Assembly (NCBI GenBank): GCA_964510065.1
Contig: CAZEAC010000010.1
Coordinates: 23,196 to 87,195, forward strand
Reading direction: 5' to 3'
DNA: 64,000 bases
Origin: CAZEAC01 sp964510065
Lineage (GTDB): Bacteria > Bdellovibrionota_C > UBA2361 > CAIXSY01
The notes under the pieces are model-generated. The model was not told where the DNA came from, did not search any database, and worked only from the letters and a program-made list of their open reading frames with translations. The number at the start of each line of letters is the position of its first letter. The first letter of the stretch is position 1. The position numbers and the translations under genes are program-made. This document shows, in pieces, positions 1-9,621 of this stretch.

Positions 1-455
1 ATCGAGTCCGCGCATCGTTCGAGATCTCGACAAATCTTCGCGGTGCTTTGAATTGCGAAATAATGTGGATGAGCAAAGCTGTGGTTGCCAACGATGTGCC
101 CCTCGCTGATCATCGTGCGCACAAGCTGCGGGTTCTCTTCGACTCGTCGCCCGATACAGAAAAAAGTCGCGGTAATCTGTTCGTTACGGAGAATCTCCAG
201 TATTCGTTCGGTGTTTCCGGCAATAGGCCCGTCGTCAAAGGTGATTGCGATCTGTCTGGCCGAGGTTTTTCCGCGGCAGGTAAGTGGAAAGTAATATTGA
301 AAAGAAACATCGGCCACGCCGAATGATACGAGCGTTACATACCATGCCACCGCGAGGAGAAGGATCCAACCGGCAATCCAGCCCTGGGCATAGATCACCG
401 CAAGAAGCGCAAAAAAGGTAAAGAAAAGTATGCGTATCCGGAGGTCCATTGTCAT
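1..455 (-). CDS. Polysaccharide deacetylase (NodB domain), C-terminus cut by window edge
   Basis: Reading the minus strand from 455 gives an open frame that runs off the window, so only about 151 N-terminal residues are visible. Two hydrophobic stretches (about residues 9-25 and 28-45) would anchor it in the inner membrane. They are followed by the NodB motifs: ITFDDGP (the catalytic and metal Asp pair) near residue 82 and GNHSFAH (metal His pair) near residue 127. Such enzymes remove N- or O-acetyl groups from cell-wall or surface polysaccharides on the outside of the membrane. ATG at 455 is the first in-frame Met; ATG at 449 is also possible. The gene diverges from the glycosidase at 526. 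The exact substrate cannot be told from this part. Confidence 0.85.
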   Translation of the reverse strand, partial: MTMDLRIRILFFTFFALLAVIYAQGWIAGWILLLAVAWYVTLVSFGVADVSFQYYFPLTCRGKTSARQIAITFDDGPIAGNTERILEILRNEQITATFFCIGRRVEENPQLVRTMISEGHIVGNHSFAHPHYFAIQSTAKICRDLERCADS

Positions 456-466
456 AGGGCGCAGCC

Positions 467-496
467 AATATATACTCACTTTTGAGGCCTGCTCAA
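467..496 (-). promoter_or_regulatory. Candidate sigma70-type promoter for the deacetylase
   Basis: On the minus strand a TTGAGC box (496-491) is followed, after 16-18 bases, by an overlapping TATATA/TATATT box (474-467). Transcription would begin within about 10 bases of the ATG at 455, giving a very short or absent leader. This is a pattern match only. Confidence 0.25.
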
Positions 497-525
497 TACA
501 GAGCGGCAAATTGTCCATCTTGTTT

Positions 526-3018
526 ATGTCGTCAACGAGCGCGTCAATTATCCATGGTCGGGCCCGCTTCGAATTCGTCACCGAAGGCGCGCTGCGTATT
601 GAATGGTCGGCAACCGCGGCTTTCGAAGGAAAAAGAAGTCTATCCGTGGCTGCTCGTAAGGGCTCGAAAATTGAGGTGAAAAGGAAGGTACGCGGAGACC
701 GAGTTCAGCTCTGCACTCCCGTGTTGTCGGTCGAATATTGTGATGATGGCTCGGCGCTATCAGAGCAGAATCTTAAAGTCTCATGGCGCCGCGGAGGTAT
801 GCATGGGGTTTGGCACCCTGGGCTTGAAGATAACGCCAATCTTCGCGGGACTGCGCGCACGTTAGATGGAATCCATGGGGGCGAGGTAAAGTTGGGAGCC
901 GGCTTTGTCTCACGAAGTGGTTGGAGTTTTGTCGATGACTCGAAAACACCGCTTTGTGGCGATGATGGATGGGTCGAGCCACGGCATGAGCAGGGCTATT
1001 TAGACTATTATTTATTTACGTTTGGTCTTGAATATCAGACGGCGCTGCGTGAAGCAGCGCTGGTATTCGGTCACCAACCACTACCTCCTCGGTATGCGCT
1101 CGGCTATTGGTGGAGCCGCTACTGGGCCTATACCGATAAAGAGCTTGAGCAGCTCGTACAGAGCTTTGAGCGTTTTCAGATCCCGCTTGATGTGTTGGTG
1201 GTCGATATGGATTGGCACCTTGAAGGGTGGACTGGCTATACCTGGGATACTCGCTATTTCCCGGATCCGGCGGACTTCATCGCCTGGGTTAAGTCAAAAG
1301 GGCTTCGATGCACTCTCAATCTTCACCCGGCCAAAGGCGTTGCGGCGCACGAGCAGGCCTTCCCGGCAATGAAGCGAGCCCTCGGCATTGCAAAGGCATC
1401 TACGGCTCCTATCGCTTTTGATTGTACTGACCAGCGTTATATGCGTCAGTACTTTTCCCAGTTACACCATCCGCTGGAGAAGCTCGGTGTCGATTTTTGG
1501 TGGATTGATTGGCAGCAGGGGAAGGAGTCAAAAATTCCTGGGCTTGATCCTTTGGCCTGGCTTAATCGAGTGCACTTCGAAGATAACGAGAAACAGCATC
1601 CGCGTGAGCGTGGACTTATCTTAAGTCGCTTCGGTGGCCTTGGCGCGGGACGTTATCCGATCGGATTTTCCGGTGATACGAACTCGGATTGGGAGTCGTT
1701 ACGCTATCAGCCTTATTTTACCGCGAATTCTGCCAATGCATTGTATGGGTACTGGAGCCACGATATTGGAGGGCATCATAGTGAGCAGATGAATCCGGAG
1801 CTATTTCTTCGATGGATGCAGTATGGCTGCTACTCGCCGATACTTAGAACCCATACCTCAAAACACCCTTGCGCCGAACGGCGCGCCTGGGCCTATCCAG
1901 CTCCGTTTGCTGATATGATTATCGCGGCGATTCGCCGCCGCTATGAGTTAGTTCCCTATGTGTATACCGAGAACCGGCGCTCATTCGACAGCGCAGTCTC
2001 GCTTTGTCATCCGCTCTATTATCATTTTGCTAAACACGCCGATGCGTACGAATGTCCTGAGCAGTATTTCTTCGGGAAAAGTATGATAGTGGCTCCAATA
2101 ACTGCGCCGGCGGACCCAAGTAGTGAAACGGCTTCAAAAAAAATATGGATACCTCCTGGAGAATGGTTTGAGGAGTCACATGGCATACTCAACAAAGGAC
2201 CGCGCTGGATCGTCGCGAACTATCTGCACGATGAAGTGCCTATCTTTTTTCGAAGTGACTGCATAATTCCCAGCCAGTTCGCTCCGCAAAGGCTTGCTCG
2301 GAAAAGTTATCGCGCCCTTGTCCTCACAATACCCCCCGGAAAGAGCGGCGAATATGATCTGTATGAAGATGATGGGATAAGCAAGGAGTATTTGAAGGGA
2401 AGTTCGGTTTTGCTGCCGCTTCGCTATTCATGGCGAGGCAATACGCTCGTGATACGTATCGGTCCCGCGATTGGCCGATATCCTGGATATCAGGCGAAAA
2501 AAGAGCTTACTCTCAGAATCCCTGCAATAAGTCCTCCCACAAGCGTGCGCCATAAGTCACGTAAGCTTGCCTGGTCGCACCGCGAAAGAGCTGGCTTTTG
2601 GAGTTATGATGGAGACATGGTGAGCACGGTAGTGTTGCTTGGTGTGATTAATGTTCGAAAGCTCAATAAAGTCGAAATCGTCTATGCCAAGAAGCGCCGG
2701 GTAGAGGGTCTTAAAGGGGTATTGAACAAGCTCAAGCTCATGCACCGTCATGCAAACGCTGCGCTCGATTTTAAGATACTACATCCAGAGGAGCGACTTA
2801 GCGCCGAACTTGCGCAGACGGGGAACAGGATCTCGCGTGATCCTAAAAGCTTTGATCGTGAGATTCGAAACATGAAAAGTACCATGACAAAACTTCCAAA
2901 AGTTTTTGTAGAGATGCTCGAGAAGCTTGAAAATGAGGAACGGAGGGCGAGCCTTCGAAAAGCAGTCGAGATAGTATCGCAACTCAATCAGTTGTTATCC
3001 GCTCGCTCCAGGAAGTAG
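526..3018 (+). CDS. Glycoside hydrolase family 31 (alpha-glucosidase/xylosidase type)
   Basis: An 830-residue GH31 enzyme with an N-terminal beta-sandwich, a TIM-barrel catalytic domain (about residues 180-560) and a C-terminal sandwich. GH31 enzymes hydrolyse alpha-linked glucose or xylose from oligosaccharides. The likely nucleophile is Asp328 in FWWIDWQQG, a variant of the usual WxDxNE. The likely acid/base is Asp384 in GFSGDTNSDW. The open frame extends back to 430, but that would overlap the divergent deacetylase, and the downstream ATG at 526 begins the recognisable domain; no good ribosome site precedes either. No signal peptide is visible, so it is probably cytoplasmic. The last 100 or so residues are an unusual charged, helical tail absent from typical family members. 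The 3' end overlaps the convergent gene at 2995 by 24 bases. Confidence 0.9.
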   Translation: MSSTSASIIHGRARFEFVTEGALRIEWSATAAFEGKRSLSVAARKGSKIEVKRKVRGDRVQLCTPVLSVEYCDDGSALSEQNLKVSWRRGGMHGVWHPGLEDNANLRGTARTLDGIHGGEVKLGAGFVSRSGWSFVDDSKTPLCGDDGWVEPRHEQGYLDYYLFTFGLEYQTALREAALVFGHQPLPPRYALGYWWSRYWAYTDKELEQLVQSFERFQIPLDVLVVDMDWHLEGWTGYTWDTRYFPDPADFIAWVKSKGLRCTLNLHPAKGVAAHEQAFPAMKRALGIAKASTAPIAFDCTDQRYMRQYFSQLHHPLEKLGVDFWWIDWQQGKESKIPGLDPLAWLNRVHFEDNEKQHPRERGLILSRFGGLGAGRYPIGFSGDTNSDWESLRYQPYFTANSANALYGYWSHDIGGHHSEQMNPELFLRWMQYGCYSPILRTHTSKHPCAERRAWAYPAPFADMIIAAIRRRYELVPYVYTENRRSFDSAVSLCHPLYYHFAKHADAYECPEQYFFGKSMIVAPITAPADPSSETASKKIWIPPGEWFEESHGILNKGPRWIVANYLHDEVPIFFRSDCIIPSQFAPQRLARKSYRALVLTIPPGKSGEYDLYEDDGISKEYLKGSSVLLPLRYSWRGNTLVIRIGPAIGRYPGYQAKKELTLRIPAISPPTSVRHKSRKLAWSHRERAGFWSYDGDMVSTVVLLGVINVRKLNKVEIVYAKKRRVEGLKGVLNKLKLMHRHANAALDFKILHPEERLSAELAQTGNRISRDPKSFDREIRNMKSTMTKLPKVFVEMLEKLENEERRASLRKAVEIVSQLNQLLSARSRK

Positions 3019-3339
3019 AAGGGTCGGTGTCGGGCTCGCTTTGTTAATTCTCTTCTGCCGTTCGAGAGTCATTCTACATTGTTTTCCCAGCAGATCGGTC
3101 TTGCAGTTCTCCTCGATCATCCCACAGCGACGTTTCATGGCTTCTTCGATTCTTTTTTTTAGCTGATCCTGCGATCCTTGCTTATGTTTTGCTTTGGAGA
3201 TAATTGGGGCTTGCATTACGGCACTTTCGCACCGTTTTTTCGCCTCAGCCACATCGAGCATGGTAATGTCTTCGGCGTGGAGCGAGATAACGTTTAGACA
3301 GAGAAAGACAGGTACGATAATTGCTGCTTTCATCGACAT
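2995..3339 (-). CDS. Small secreted protein of unknown function
   Basis: A 114-residue protein with a clear signal peptide (hydrophobic residues 5-18, probable cleavage after SLHA). The mature part is short, highly charged and helical, with four cysteines (about residues 37, 72, 79 and 87) that could form disulfides in the periplasm. Its start lies two bases after the stop of the TadG-like gene, so the two are co-transcribed and this product may act with that pilus-like protein. No family recognised. Its tail overlaps the convergent GH31 gene. Confidence 0.6.
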   Translation of the reverse strand: MSMKAAIIVPVFLCLNVISLHAEDITMLDVAEAKKRCESAVMQAPIISKAKHKQGSQDQLKKRIEEAMKRRCGMIEENCKTDLLGKQCRMTLERQKRINKASPTPTLLLPGASG

Positions 3340-3341
3340 AG

Positions 3342-5483
3342 CTATTCGACAAGGGTAACAACCTTGTCGCCCTCAGTTTTTGTGCGTACGATCAGATCAA
3401 AGGGTCGCTGCGGTGTGAGTCGGCCGCGCACGACATCGCAGCTTGCAGGCTGAGTGCCGCCCTCAGAGAGCTCAAAATTATATGGGGGAATATAGGAAGG
3501 CAAGGTAAGCGGCGGATCCCAATCAGGCTCTCCGTCTGCGTCGCAATCGTTAGCGACATTTATATCACGAGTTAAATTGCTAGTTGAGGGGAACTCTGCC
3601 CATGAGCCGTATCGCTGCCGTGCTCTGCCAGTTTCAATTGAGTAATCATATATTGTAGTGCGGATAAACCCGGCAATCTTCCACCCGGCGGCATCAGCAG
3701 GATCGATATGCCGTTCGCTCGATCTGCCGTTTACTCCGCGGCAGCCATATTTGTCGTTGTCGCCCTCACGAACAATAATCGGAACATTTACTACCCAGGC
3801 TCGCGCTCCTAACATGCTTACTAGCGGGTAGGTGGTTGTGCGTGGGTTATAGTTATTAAGAAGCGCCGACGAGCAGGCGCCGTTATTGGTTCGACTTGAA
3901 AATGGGGTGTCTGTTCCCATATAGGGTGGAAGAAATGATGGATCGAGATAGGTTGAATAATCTTTGAAAGGGCGGTACTTCTTCACATCACCTGTGTCAT
4001 AGTCCCAAATTGCGCACATAAAATCACCCCTTCTATCCCAAGGCGCAAACATTTGACATATTCCATTGTCGACCCAGGTAATAAATTCATCTTGTAGCTC
4101 GACATCGCTTGCGAAATTATCAATCCGGCCGAACATATTCTTAACGTCATTCCCAACAAGTGGCCTGTAAAAATCTATCGGATAGAAATTGGCAGGGTCA
4201 ATAAAGAGCCAGGGCTTGATATACGCCCACTCAAGTGGCGTGGTCCTTAGCTGTGGATTATCCTTTGGAATGATCACTGAGTGGAAGCTATTTGCTCCGG
4301 AGAGCCTATCGCGCATACGATTTCGAGCATTGTCCGAAGTCAGGCCAGCAGGAAGTATGCTGAACCAATCACCTATATCAGCCTGAATGCCTCCGCTTGG
4401 GCAGACATCGGTACCCACAAGCGCATTTCGTACCTGTGCTTCGTTCACCGTATCAGTTTGCGAACCTACCGGGAGCCCGACTACTCCGAAATGGTCAAAG
4501 TGCGTGTAGTTGGTCCTATCAAGGCGGAAGGTATTCCAAAATGGGGTCTCGTTCGTTGTCGAATGATACGCGAGCTCTTGCTCAAGGGCGTACTTACTCT
4601 GTAATCCAGTCAGTGTAGTATCGGAAGCGATTGCGTCAAAGGCGGCGTCGCTCATTGTCTTTGGATTTACCGGATCTGCGTAACCCACCGGCGTCCAAGA
4701 ATCTGGAAGCGGCAAGCTAAGGTCAGAGTCGCCATGATACGCCTCGACCGGAAAAGCTGGGTAGGCGCAGTTTGTGCCATCATCATTACAATAGATTTTT
4801 ACCGGCGCAAAAAGCCTATCGACGTCGTCGACGTCATTGATATTAAGCTCGCCATTGTTATCGAGAAGAGCACAGAGCGGAATTGCAAAGGGCGCTGCGC
4901 ACGTTTGCCCAATCCTATCAGCGATGGCTGTGGCGGTAACTTCGACTTCAAAAAGTGCATTAATAAATTTGGGAAGGCCTGGCTGCACTATCGGTCTGGT
5001 TAACTTCACCCGAACCGCGTTGGCAGCGACATACGGCGGAAGCACGACACTGGTCGTACCTTCTAAAGATCTAAAACCCGCTTCTGCGCTTGAATCAGGA
5101 AGCCATCGACCGCGCTCAAGGCTGACCGCGAGATTATCGGAGCCGCCGGGCCCGGCGTTCCAACTAACTTTAGTATCGTCACTGAGGTCGTTTCGGATAG
5201 CGCCGAGTTGGATAACTTTACTTGCACCCGGATAGCTTAAAACTTTCTGTCCCTCGATTGCGTCAAGCGCGGCGATACGGGACTTTTCCCAGCAGTCGAG
5301 TGAGGAGCATAATGTTGCCGCCGCTGCGGTCGCCGCCAAGTCTGCGCTGCCCTGTAGTTGGCTACGCGCGAGCGCGACCGATCCAACAAGCACGACGGTT
5401 CCAAGGAGGAACATAAGCGCAACGGCAATGAATATCGCCATTACTATGGCGACGCCGCGCTCGTGAGTAGATGAGTACCGCAC
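3342..5483 (-). CDS. TadG-like protein (DUF2134-type N-terminus), large exported domain
   Basis: A 713-residue protein starting at GTG 5483, preceded by GGAGG seven bases upstream. The first 60 residues show the Flp-pilus TadG-like pattern: RGVAIVMAIF followed by a single membrane helix and SQLQGSADLAATAAA, where the Ala-rich stretch is characteristic of this family. TadG and TadE are pilin-like proteins of the tight-adherence system. The rest is a large polar, Cys-containing domain rich in Asn, Asp and aromatic residues without a recognised fold; I see no clear von Willebrand MIDAS motif. It is followed two bases later by the small secreted protein and diverges from two TadE-like genes at 5799. 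Confidence 0.7.
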   Translation of the reverse strand: MRYSSTHERGVAIVMAIFIAVALMFLLGTVVLVGSVALARSQLQGSADLAATAAAATLCSSLDCWEKSRIAALDAIEGQKVLSYPGASKVIQLGAIRNDLSDDTKVSWNAGPGGSDNLAVSLERGRWLPDSSAEAGFRSLEGTTSVVLPPYVAANAVRVKLTRPIVQPGLPKFINALFEVEVTATAIADRIGQTCAAPFAIPLCALLDNNGELNINDVDDVDRLFAPVKIYCNDDGTNCAYPAFPVEAYHGDSDLSLPLPDSWTPVGYADPVNPKTMSDAAFDAIASDTTLTGLQSKYALEQELAYHSTTNETPFWNTFRLDRTNYTHFDHFGVVGLPVGSQTDTVNEAQVRNALVGTDVCPSGGIQADIGDWFSILPAGLTSDNARNRMRDRLSGANSFHSVIIPKDNPQLRTTPLEWAYIKPWLFIDPANFYPIDFYRPLVGNDVKNMFGRIDNFASDVELQDEFITWVDNGICQMFAPWDRRGDFMCAIWDYDTGDVKKYRPFKDYSTYLDPSFLPPYMGTDTPFSSRTNNGACSSALLNNYNPRTTTYPLVSMLGARAWVVNVPIIVREGDNDKYGCRGVNGRSSERHIDPADAAGWKIAGFIRTTIYDYSIETGRARQRYGSWAEFPSTSNLTRDINVANDCDADGEPDWDPPLTLPSYIPPYNFELSEGGTQPASCDVVRGRLTPQRPFDLIVRTKTEGDKVVTLVE

Positions 5484-5798
5484 CTCTTTGCCTCCAATGC
5501 AAACCGGTATTCTTACCAGCCCGGAGCAGATCTCCGCATTAGAAAAGAGCTCCGAGCGGTATCTACCCGACGTAAGCTCTTTCCTTAATCTCTAATCGGC
5601 AGTACTCCCGAAAAATTCCAATAAAATTCCCTACTTCCTATTTTAAAGCGTCTTGGGCGGCCATTCAACCTCTTCAGAACGACGTATTTAACCTGAAGCA
5701 TGCCTCGCTCTGCATAGGATGTGTGTAATAGGAAGCTAAGTGGGTAGCCACTTCGCTAGTGCCGGTATTCTGCGCCGGTACGACACGGATGGGGATAT
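5484..5798. other. 315-bp divergent intergenic region between TadG- and TadE-like genes
   Basis: No gene is visible. The region must hold promoters for both directions, but I find no convincing -35/-10 pair. The ten-base word ccggtattct occurs twice, at 5504-5513 and 5762-5771, close to each of the two start codons, and gccggta is repeated at 5761-5780. These could be regulator sites but may be chance. Confidence 0.4.
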
Positions 5799-6302
5799 AT
5801 GCGCTCTTTTCACGTAGTTAGAGGTGGGTCGAGTATTGGTGGGATACTCTTTGAGTGTGCCGCGATTCTTCCAGTAATAATGACCTTTGGTGCGGTAATA
5901 CTTGAATTCGGCGCAAACCTTAATGATCGCGCAAAACTAACCAAAGAAGCATCCGAGGTAGCACGACTAGTCAGCCGTAGCGCAGCACTTTCAAGTAACG
6001 AAGCTTTCTGCAACGGTGATGCACAACACCCGGGGGCGCTGAACGTGGCTCAATCCCGGCTGGTGGCCGTGGGATTGGTCGATGCGCATAATCCACAAAA
6101 CTCTCCGTTCAGATCGCATATTCAGGCATCGTTCTCGGACCTTTCTAAACGTTGGAGAATTTCAGTAAAAATTGAACGTAATTTAGAAAGTGGACTTAGC
6201 TTGGTTCGAAAGTTTACTGGATTGGCGTCGGCCGAAGTGATTTCGCTTGCGAAACCGGAATATGGACCGCCAAATCCGATTGAGACTTGGGAATGTAGTT
6301 AA
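5799..6302 (+). CDS. TadE-like pseudopilin
   Basis: A 167-residue protein with the TadE layout: a short N-terminal stretch, then a membrane helix containing a conserved Glu (ECAAILPVIMTFGAVILEFG), then a soluble, beta-rich C-terminus. TadE-like proteins are minor pilins of the Flp/Tad system processed by a prepilin peptidase. ATG at 5799 is preceded by GGATGGGG. It is followed by a second TadE-like gene whose start (6316) is 13 bases downstream, so the two form one unit. No core Tad machinery genes are adjacent. Confidence 0.65.
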   Translation: MRSFHVVRGGSSIGGILFECAAILPVIMTFGAVILEFGANLNDRAKLTKEASEVARLVSRSAALSSNEAFCNGDAQHPGALNVAQSRLVAVGLVDAHNPQNSPFRSHIQASFSDLSKRWRISVKIERNLESGLSLVRKFTGLASAEVISLAKPEYGPPNPIETWECS

Positions 6303-6315
6303 TTCGGGAAGGGTT

Positions 6316-6771
6316 ATGAAAAGAGAAAATATACACAGGAACGCTGAACGCGGTGCTACGCTAGTCGAAGCGACGGTGGGTGTTCCGCTGCTGATGATAA
6401 TTACATTTCTCTTTGTTGCCTTTGGGCACTACGCCTATGTATCGATAGCGATTACCGATGCGATTGATGTCGCGGCTCGCGAGGCGTTGTCTTCTTTTTC
6501 ACGCGGGTTGTCGAACTCGCAGATCGAATCAAATACAAACCAGGCGCTGCTTACTCGATTGAGCAAGTTCGGAATTGCGGGACACGGCGCAGTCGATCCC
6601 ATTGTGCATACAAGCGAACTTTCTACAGTGCAAGTAAGCACCAATGGTGAAACCGAATTGCGGATTGAAGCCGAGGTGTACGCGCATGTATTCTTGAAGC
6701 CGATGAGAATACTCGAGACCGATAGACGAGGCCTTGGCAAGATTACGCGGACTATCTCAGTGCCGCTGTAG
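6316..6771 (+). CDS. TadE-like pseudopilin, second copy
   Basis: A 151-residue TadE-like protein. The N-terminus RGATLVEATVGVPLLMII carries the family's Gly/Glu followed by a hydrophobic helix, with a polar C-terminal domain. The open frame reaches back to 6247, but ATG 6316 is preceded by GGAAGGG at proper spacing and places the helix near the N-terminus as expected. It is probably translated with the preceding TadE-like gene and assembles with it and the divergent TadG-like protein. Confidence 0.65.
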   Translation: MKRENIHRNAERGATLVEATVGVPLLMIITFLFVAFGHYAYVSIAITDAIDVAAREALSSFSRGLSNSQIESNTNQALLTRLSKFGIAGHGAVDPIVHTSELSTVQVSTNGETELRIEAEVYAHVFLKPMRILETDRRGLGKITRTISVPL

Positions 6772-6857
6772 AGTGCCGCAGTAGCGGCGCATTCGGAGGT
6801 TCCATAGTAATAACCCCGGCTAGACAGTCTTTGCGAACTGCGGGAGAATCGCGATCA

Positions 6858-7490
6858 ATGAAACCTGTCGCGCATGTTATTACTCATCCTTTGCTCTCGC
6901 AGTGCCTTACTGTTTTGCGTGACAAAAAGTCCGGAATGGTAGCCTTTCGTAAGGCGAGTAGTATAGCTTCTCAGATTCTCTTCTTTGAGGCGACGAAGTC
7001 ATTAAGTATGCGTGCGGTATCGGTGTCAACTCCGCTCGCAAAGACTAAAGCATTTCAGGTACGAGATGAGCTCGTGATGGTGCCGATTCTTCGCGCCGGT
7101 CTGGCAATGCTCTCGGCTGTTGAGGACCTTGTCCCCGAGGCTCCGGTCGGCTTTGTCGGACTTCGCCGTGACGAAAAGACCGCGGTTGCGCAGCGCTACT
7201 ATGAAAATATTCCGGATAAGTTACTAAAGCGCGAAATAATTGTTCTCGATCCCATGCTTGCTACTGGCGGCACGCTCGATGAGACAGTAACGCTTCTCGA
7301 AAGAAGAGGTGCTCGGAAGATACGCTGTGTCAGCATTGTCGCAGCTCCTGAGGGCATTACACGCATGAATCAACGACACCCAAAGGTTGAGCTCTTTACC
7401 GCGGCCATTGACCGCAAGCTTAACGCCAAGAAGTTTATCGTGCCCGGCCTCGGTGATTTTGGCGATCGGTATTTCGGTACGGAGGCGTAA
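6858..7490 (+). CDS. upp: Uracil phosphoribosyltransferase
   Basis: A 210-residue cytoplasmic salvage enzyme that makes UMP from uracil and PRPP. The PRPP loop VLDPMLATGGTLDE and the C-terminal uracil-binding segment GLGDFGDRYFGT match the family closely. The length equals that of typical Upp (about 208). I chose ATG 6858 because MKPVAHVITHPLL aligns with the family start and GGGAG lies upstream; the frame remains open to 6831. It stands 87 bases after the TadE-like pair and is probably unrelated to it. Confidence 0.95.
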   Translation: MKPVAHVITHPLLSQCLTVLRDKKSGMVAFRKASSIASQILFFEATKSLSMRAVSVSTPLAKTKAFQVRDELVMVPILRAGLAMLSAVEDLVPEAPVGFVGLRRDEKTAVAQRYYENIPDKLLKREIIVLDPMLATGGTLDETVTLLERRGARKIRCVSIVAAPEGITRMNQRHPKVELFTAAIDRKLNAKKFIVPGLGDFGDRYFGTEA

Positions 7491-7609
7491 AGCCGAAACT
7501 GTAAGTCGCAGGAAGTACTCATCTTTCGCGACGACGCCTAGGCCAAATAGCAGGTACTTACGTTTGATTAAAGGTCGATGCCGCCTTATTCTTACGGCAG
7601 GAAGGGATC

Positions 7610-8899
7610 ATGGAATATTTTGCGGCAAGAAGAGCAGAGCAGGCGCTCCACAGCCACTTTCTAGGCCCGATGATGTTGGCGCAAGAGGGGATGATCTCGC
7701 GGGAGGGCCTTGCTCCGGCAAACTCTCCGATAGAACTTGGATCGCTCGGCTCGGCGCTCAGAGCCGCATTCAAGGCTGGGCTTTCGGCGCAGGGTGTCGC
7801 GCAGTTTGCGTCCGAGATTGCTGTGCTCTATCAACTCTCGGTACCTGAGCGAATACTTTTTAGGAAGCTTATTGAACGTAAGGTAGAGGAGGTGCTCGGT
7901 AGTCCTGAAACGCAGCACGGCTCGGTGGTGCTGAGTAATGATCCGCCCGCGCACTGCGTCGATACAGATCGCGTGCGAGTGACAGAGTTCCAGCTACCTG
8001 AAAATTCAGAAGATCGTTTTTCGGAAAGAGTTCGATGGTTTTTTTCTGAGCTGGCAGAATTTCAGTGCTGCGACTGTGGCTTCTCGAATGTTTACGATCC
8101 TAATCTCCAGTCAATAATGAGGGTCTCGCAGTTTGTCAGAGTGTTTCCTCGAGATGATTCTTCTCACGCTTTGGCTCGAGAGAACCTGTGGGGCACGATA
8201 GTTTCTAATCTTTGTTCTGATGTAATAGCGCAGAAGAATTGCCCAGGCGGTGTCAGGCGGCAGGATGCTGGCCAGTTTAATCTTCTCTTGGTTGACCTGC
8301 TGACCATGCCAATACCTAGCGGCTCGACACTTGGGATGAAGGTCGTTCTTGAGGCAGTTGAAGCCCCTGGCAATATGCTACGAGCAGGAGTCGCGGCATT
8401 TCCGGAACGAGAGAGACTCTTGCAAGCGTTGGTGAAACGTGGCCAATCCCAAGAGTGGGAGAGGCTCGACTCTGAAAACGGCGATGCTTTAAGCATTAAG
8501 CAGTGGCGTGATCTGGCCCGTACATGGCGCGAGTCCGTACTACGGAAAGTCTTCGAACAGCTCAGAATCTTAGATGCGAGCGAAGAGATTGCTACTTTGG
8601 CGTTATCGCTTTTTCGTGAATCGCCTTGTCGGAGCGAGGTCGTACACATCGCGCTCTCAGCTCTTGAGGGAATTAGGCTGCCGGGGCAATGTCTCGTGAG
8701 TTTTCAAAGTATCATTCGTGATGAAGAGCGACGAAAACGCCAAGAGAAGACGCTCTCTCCAGAGAACTTCGAACGGCTCAGTAGACTCTTCAAGGCTGCG
8801 AAGTCGAACCTCTCAATCGTGGATCAACTCCGAGTAACCTTTGGTCGAGCGATTAAAAAGCGTGTCAGTCACGACTTACCTTCTTTTCGGCTTGTCTAA
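7610..8899 (+). CDS. Conserved-looking hypothetical cytoplasmic protein
   Basis: A 429-residue protein that I do not recognise. ATG 7610 has a strong ribosome site (AGGAAGG) upstream. It has no signal peptide or membrane helix and looks mostly helical. There is a small cysteine group, CCDCGF near residue 152, and another cysteine pair later, but the spacing does not form an obvious zinc finger. It lies between upp and a convergent secreted protein. No function can be assigned. Confidence 0.6.
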   Translation: MEYFAARRAEQALHSHFLGPMMLAQEGMISREGLAPANSPIELGSLGSALRAAFKAGLSAQGVAQFASEIAVLYQLSVPERILFRKLIERKVEEVLGSPETQHGSVVLSNDPPAHCVDTDRVRVTEFQLPENSEDRFSERVRWFFSELAEFQCCDCGFSNVYDPNLQSIMRVSQFVRVFPRDDSSHALARENLWGTIVSNLCSDVIAQKNCPGGVRRQDAGQFNLLLVDLLTMPIPSGSTLGMKVVLEAVEAPGNMLRAGVAAFPERERLLQALVKRGQSQEWERLDSENGDALSIKQWRDLARTWRESVLRKVFEQLRILDASEEIATLALSLFRESPCRSEVVHIALSALEGIRLPGQCLVSFQSIIRDEERRKRQEKTLSPENFERLSRLFKAAKSNLSIVDQLRVTFGRAIKKRVSHDLPSFRLV

Positions 8900-8929
8900 A
8901 AAAAGGGGAAAGTTGTGACTGTCACGCTT

Positions 8930-9364
8930 TTATTTCTTAGTTCCGCCGCTAGAGCCGCCGCCCGCTCCGGGAAAAGAGAGTGCTTGAGTGTTGAGGACAC
9001 CGCTTCCACATGCAGTCATAAAACTTTTCAAGGTTCTTATAAGGGACACAAAAGCGCGGCCGTCAGCGAGCAATTTTTTTATCTTTTGCAGCTTTGCGCC
9101 GCGAGCATTTCGCTTAAGATTGCGCAGTTTTGATAGCGCTTTGCGAAGTTTCGAGAGATTTTTATTTGCTTCGCGAGTGCCCTGCGCCACTGTTCTGTCC
9201 TGGTGGCTTCCATCGGAGTAGTAGGTGGTCAGGTAATTGCCCGCACTGCTCACCACACAATTAAGACCGGTGTTAGAGAACTGCACATAGCCATCGGCGA
9301 AGGCAGGGGCGACCTGAACAGCTACCGCAAAAAGCAGCGTACAAAGAAATCCTTTTCTCTTCAT
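8930..9364 (-). CDS. Small secreted protein, Gly-rich tail
   Basis: A 144-residue protein with a signal peptide (KRKGFLCTLLFAVAV, likely cleavage after AFA). The mature part has a short beta-like segment with one Cys, then a strongly basic helical region (about residues 65-100, many Lys/Arg/Leu), one more Cys near residue 119 and an ending PGAGGGSSGGTKK that resembles a flexible linker. It is likely periplasmic or surface exposed. It converges on the 7610 gene. No family recognised. Confidence 0.55.
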   Translation of the reverse strand: MKRKGFLCTLLFAVAVQVAPAFADGYVQFSNTGLNCVVSSAGNYLTTYYSDGSHQDRTVAQGTREANKNLSKLRKALSKLRNLKRNARGAKLQKIKKLLADGRAFVSLIRTLKSFMTACGSGVLNTQALSFPGAGGGSSGGTKK

Positions 9365-9621
9365 CCTTCGGAAACTAGCACAGCTTCGATGTTCTATTCA
9401 ACGCTTTCAAGCTTGCCTTGGCCATTCGGTTGAACTGGAGAAAGCTGTTAAACCCCCGATACCATCGATCTTTTGAGCACCTGTCCTATGCGAACGTACC
9501 AGGGGGGCTGCCTAAGTGAGAGGTATCAGAACAGAAATTCTATTGGGCTACGTAAACGTACGGTGCTATCTATGAACTTGGCCTGTAATGATTTCTTCGT
9601 TACACAAGGAGTAAGCGAAAC

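Noticed and set aside
48..326. Plus-strand frame at the left edge
   Set aside because: It is the shadow of the deacetylase on the minus strand, which has clear NodB motifs.
8895..8935. gtgactgtcac near the 7610/8930 convergence as a terminator hairpin
   Set aside because: The stem would leave a one-base loop and cannot fold.
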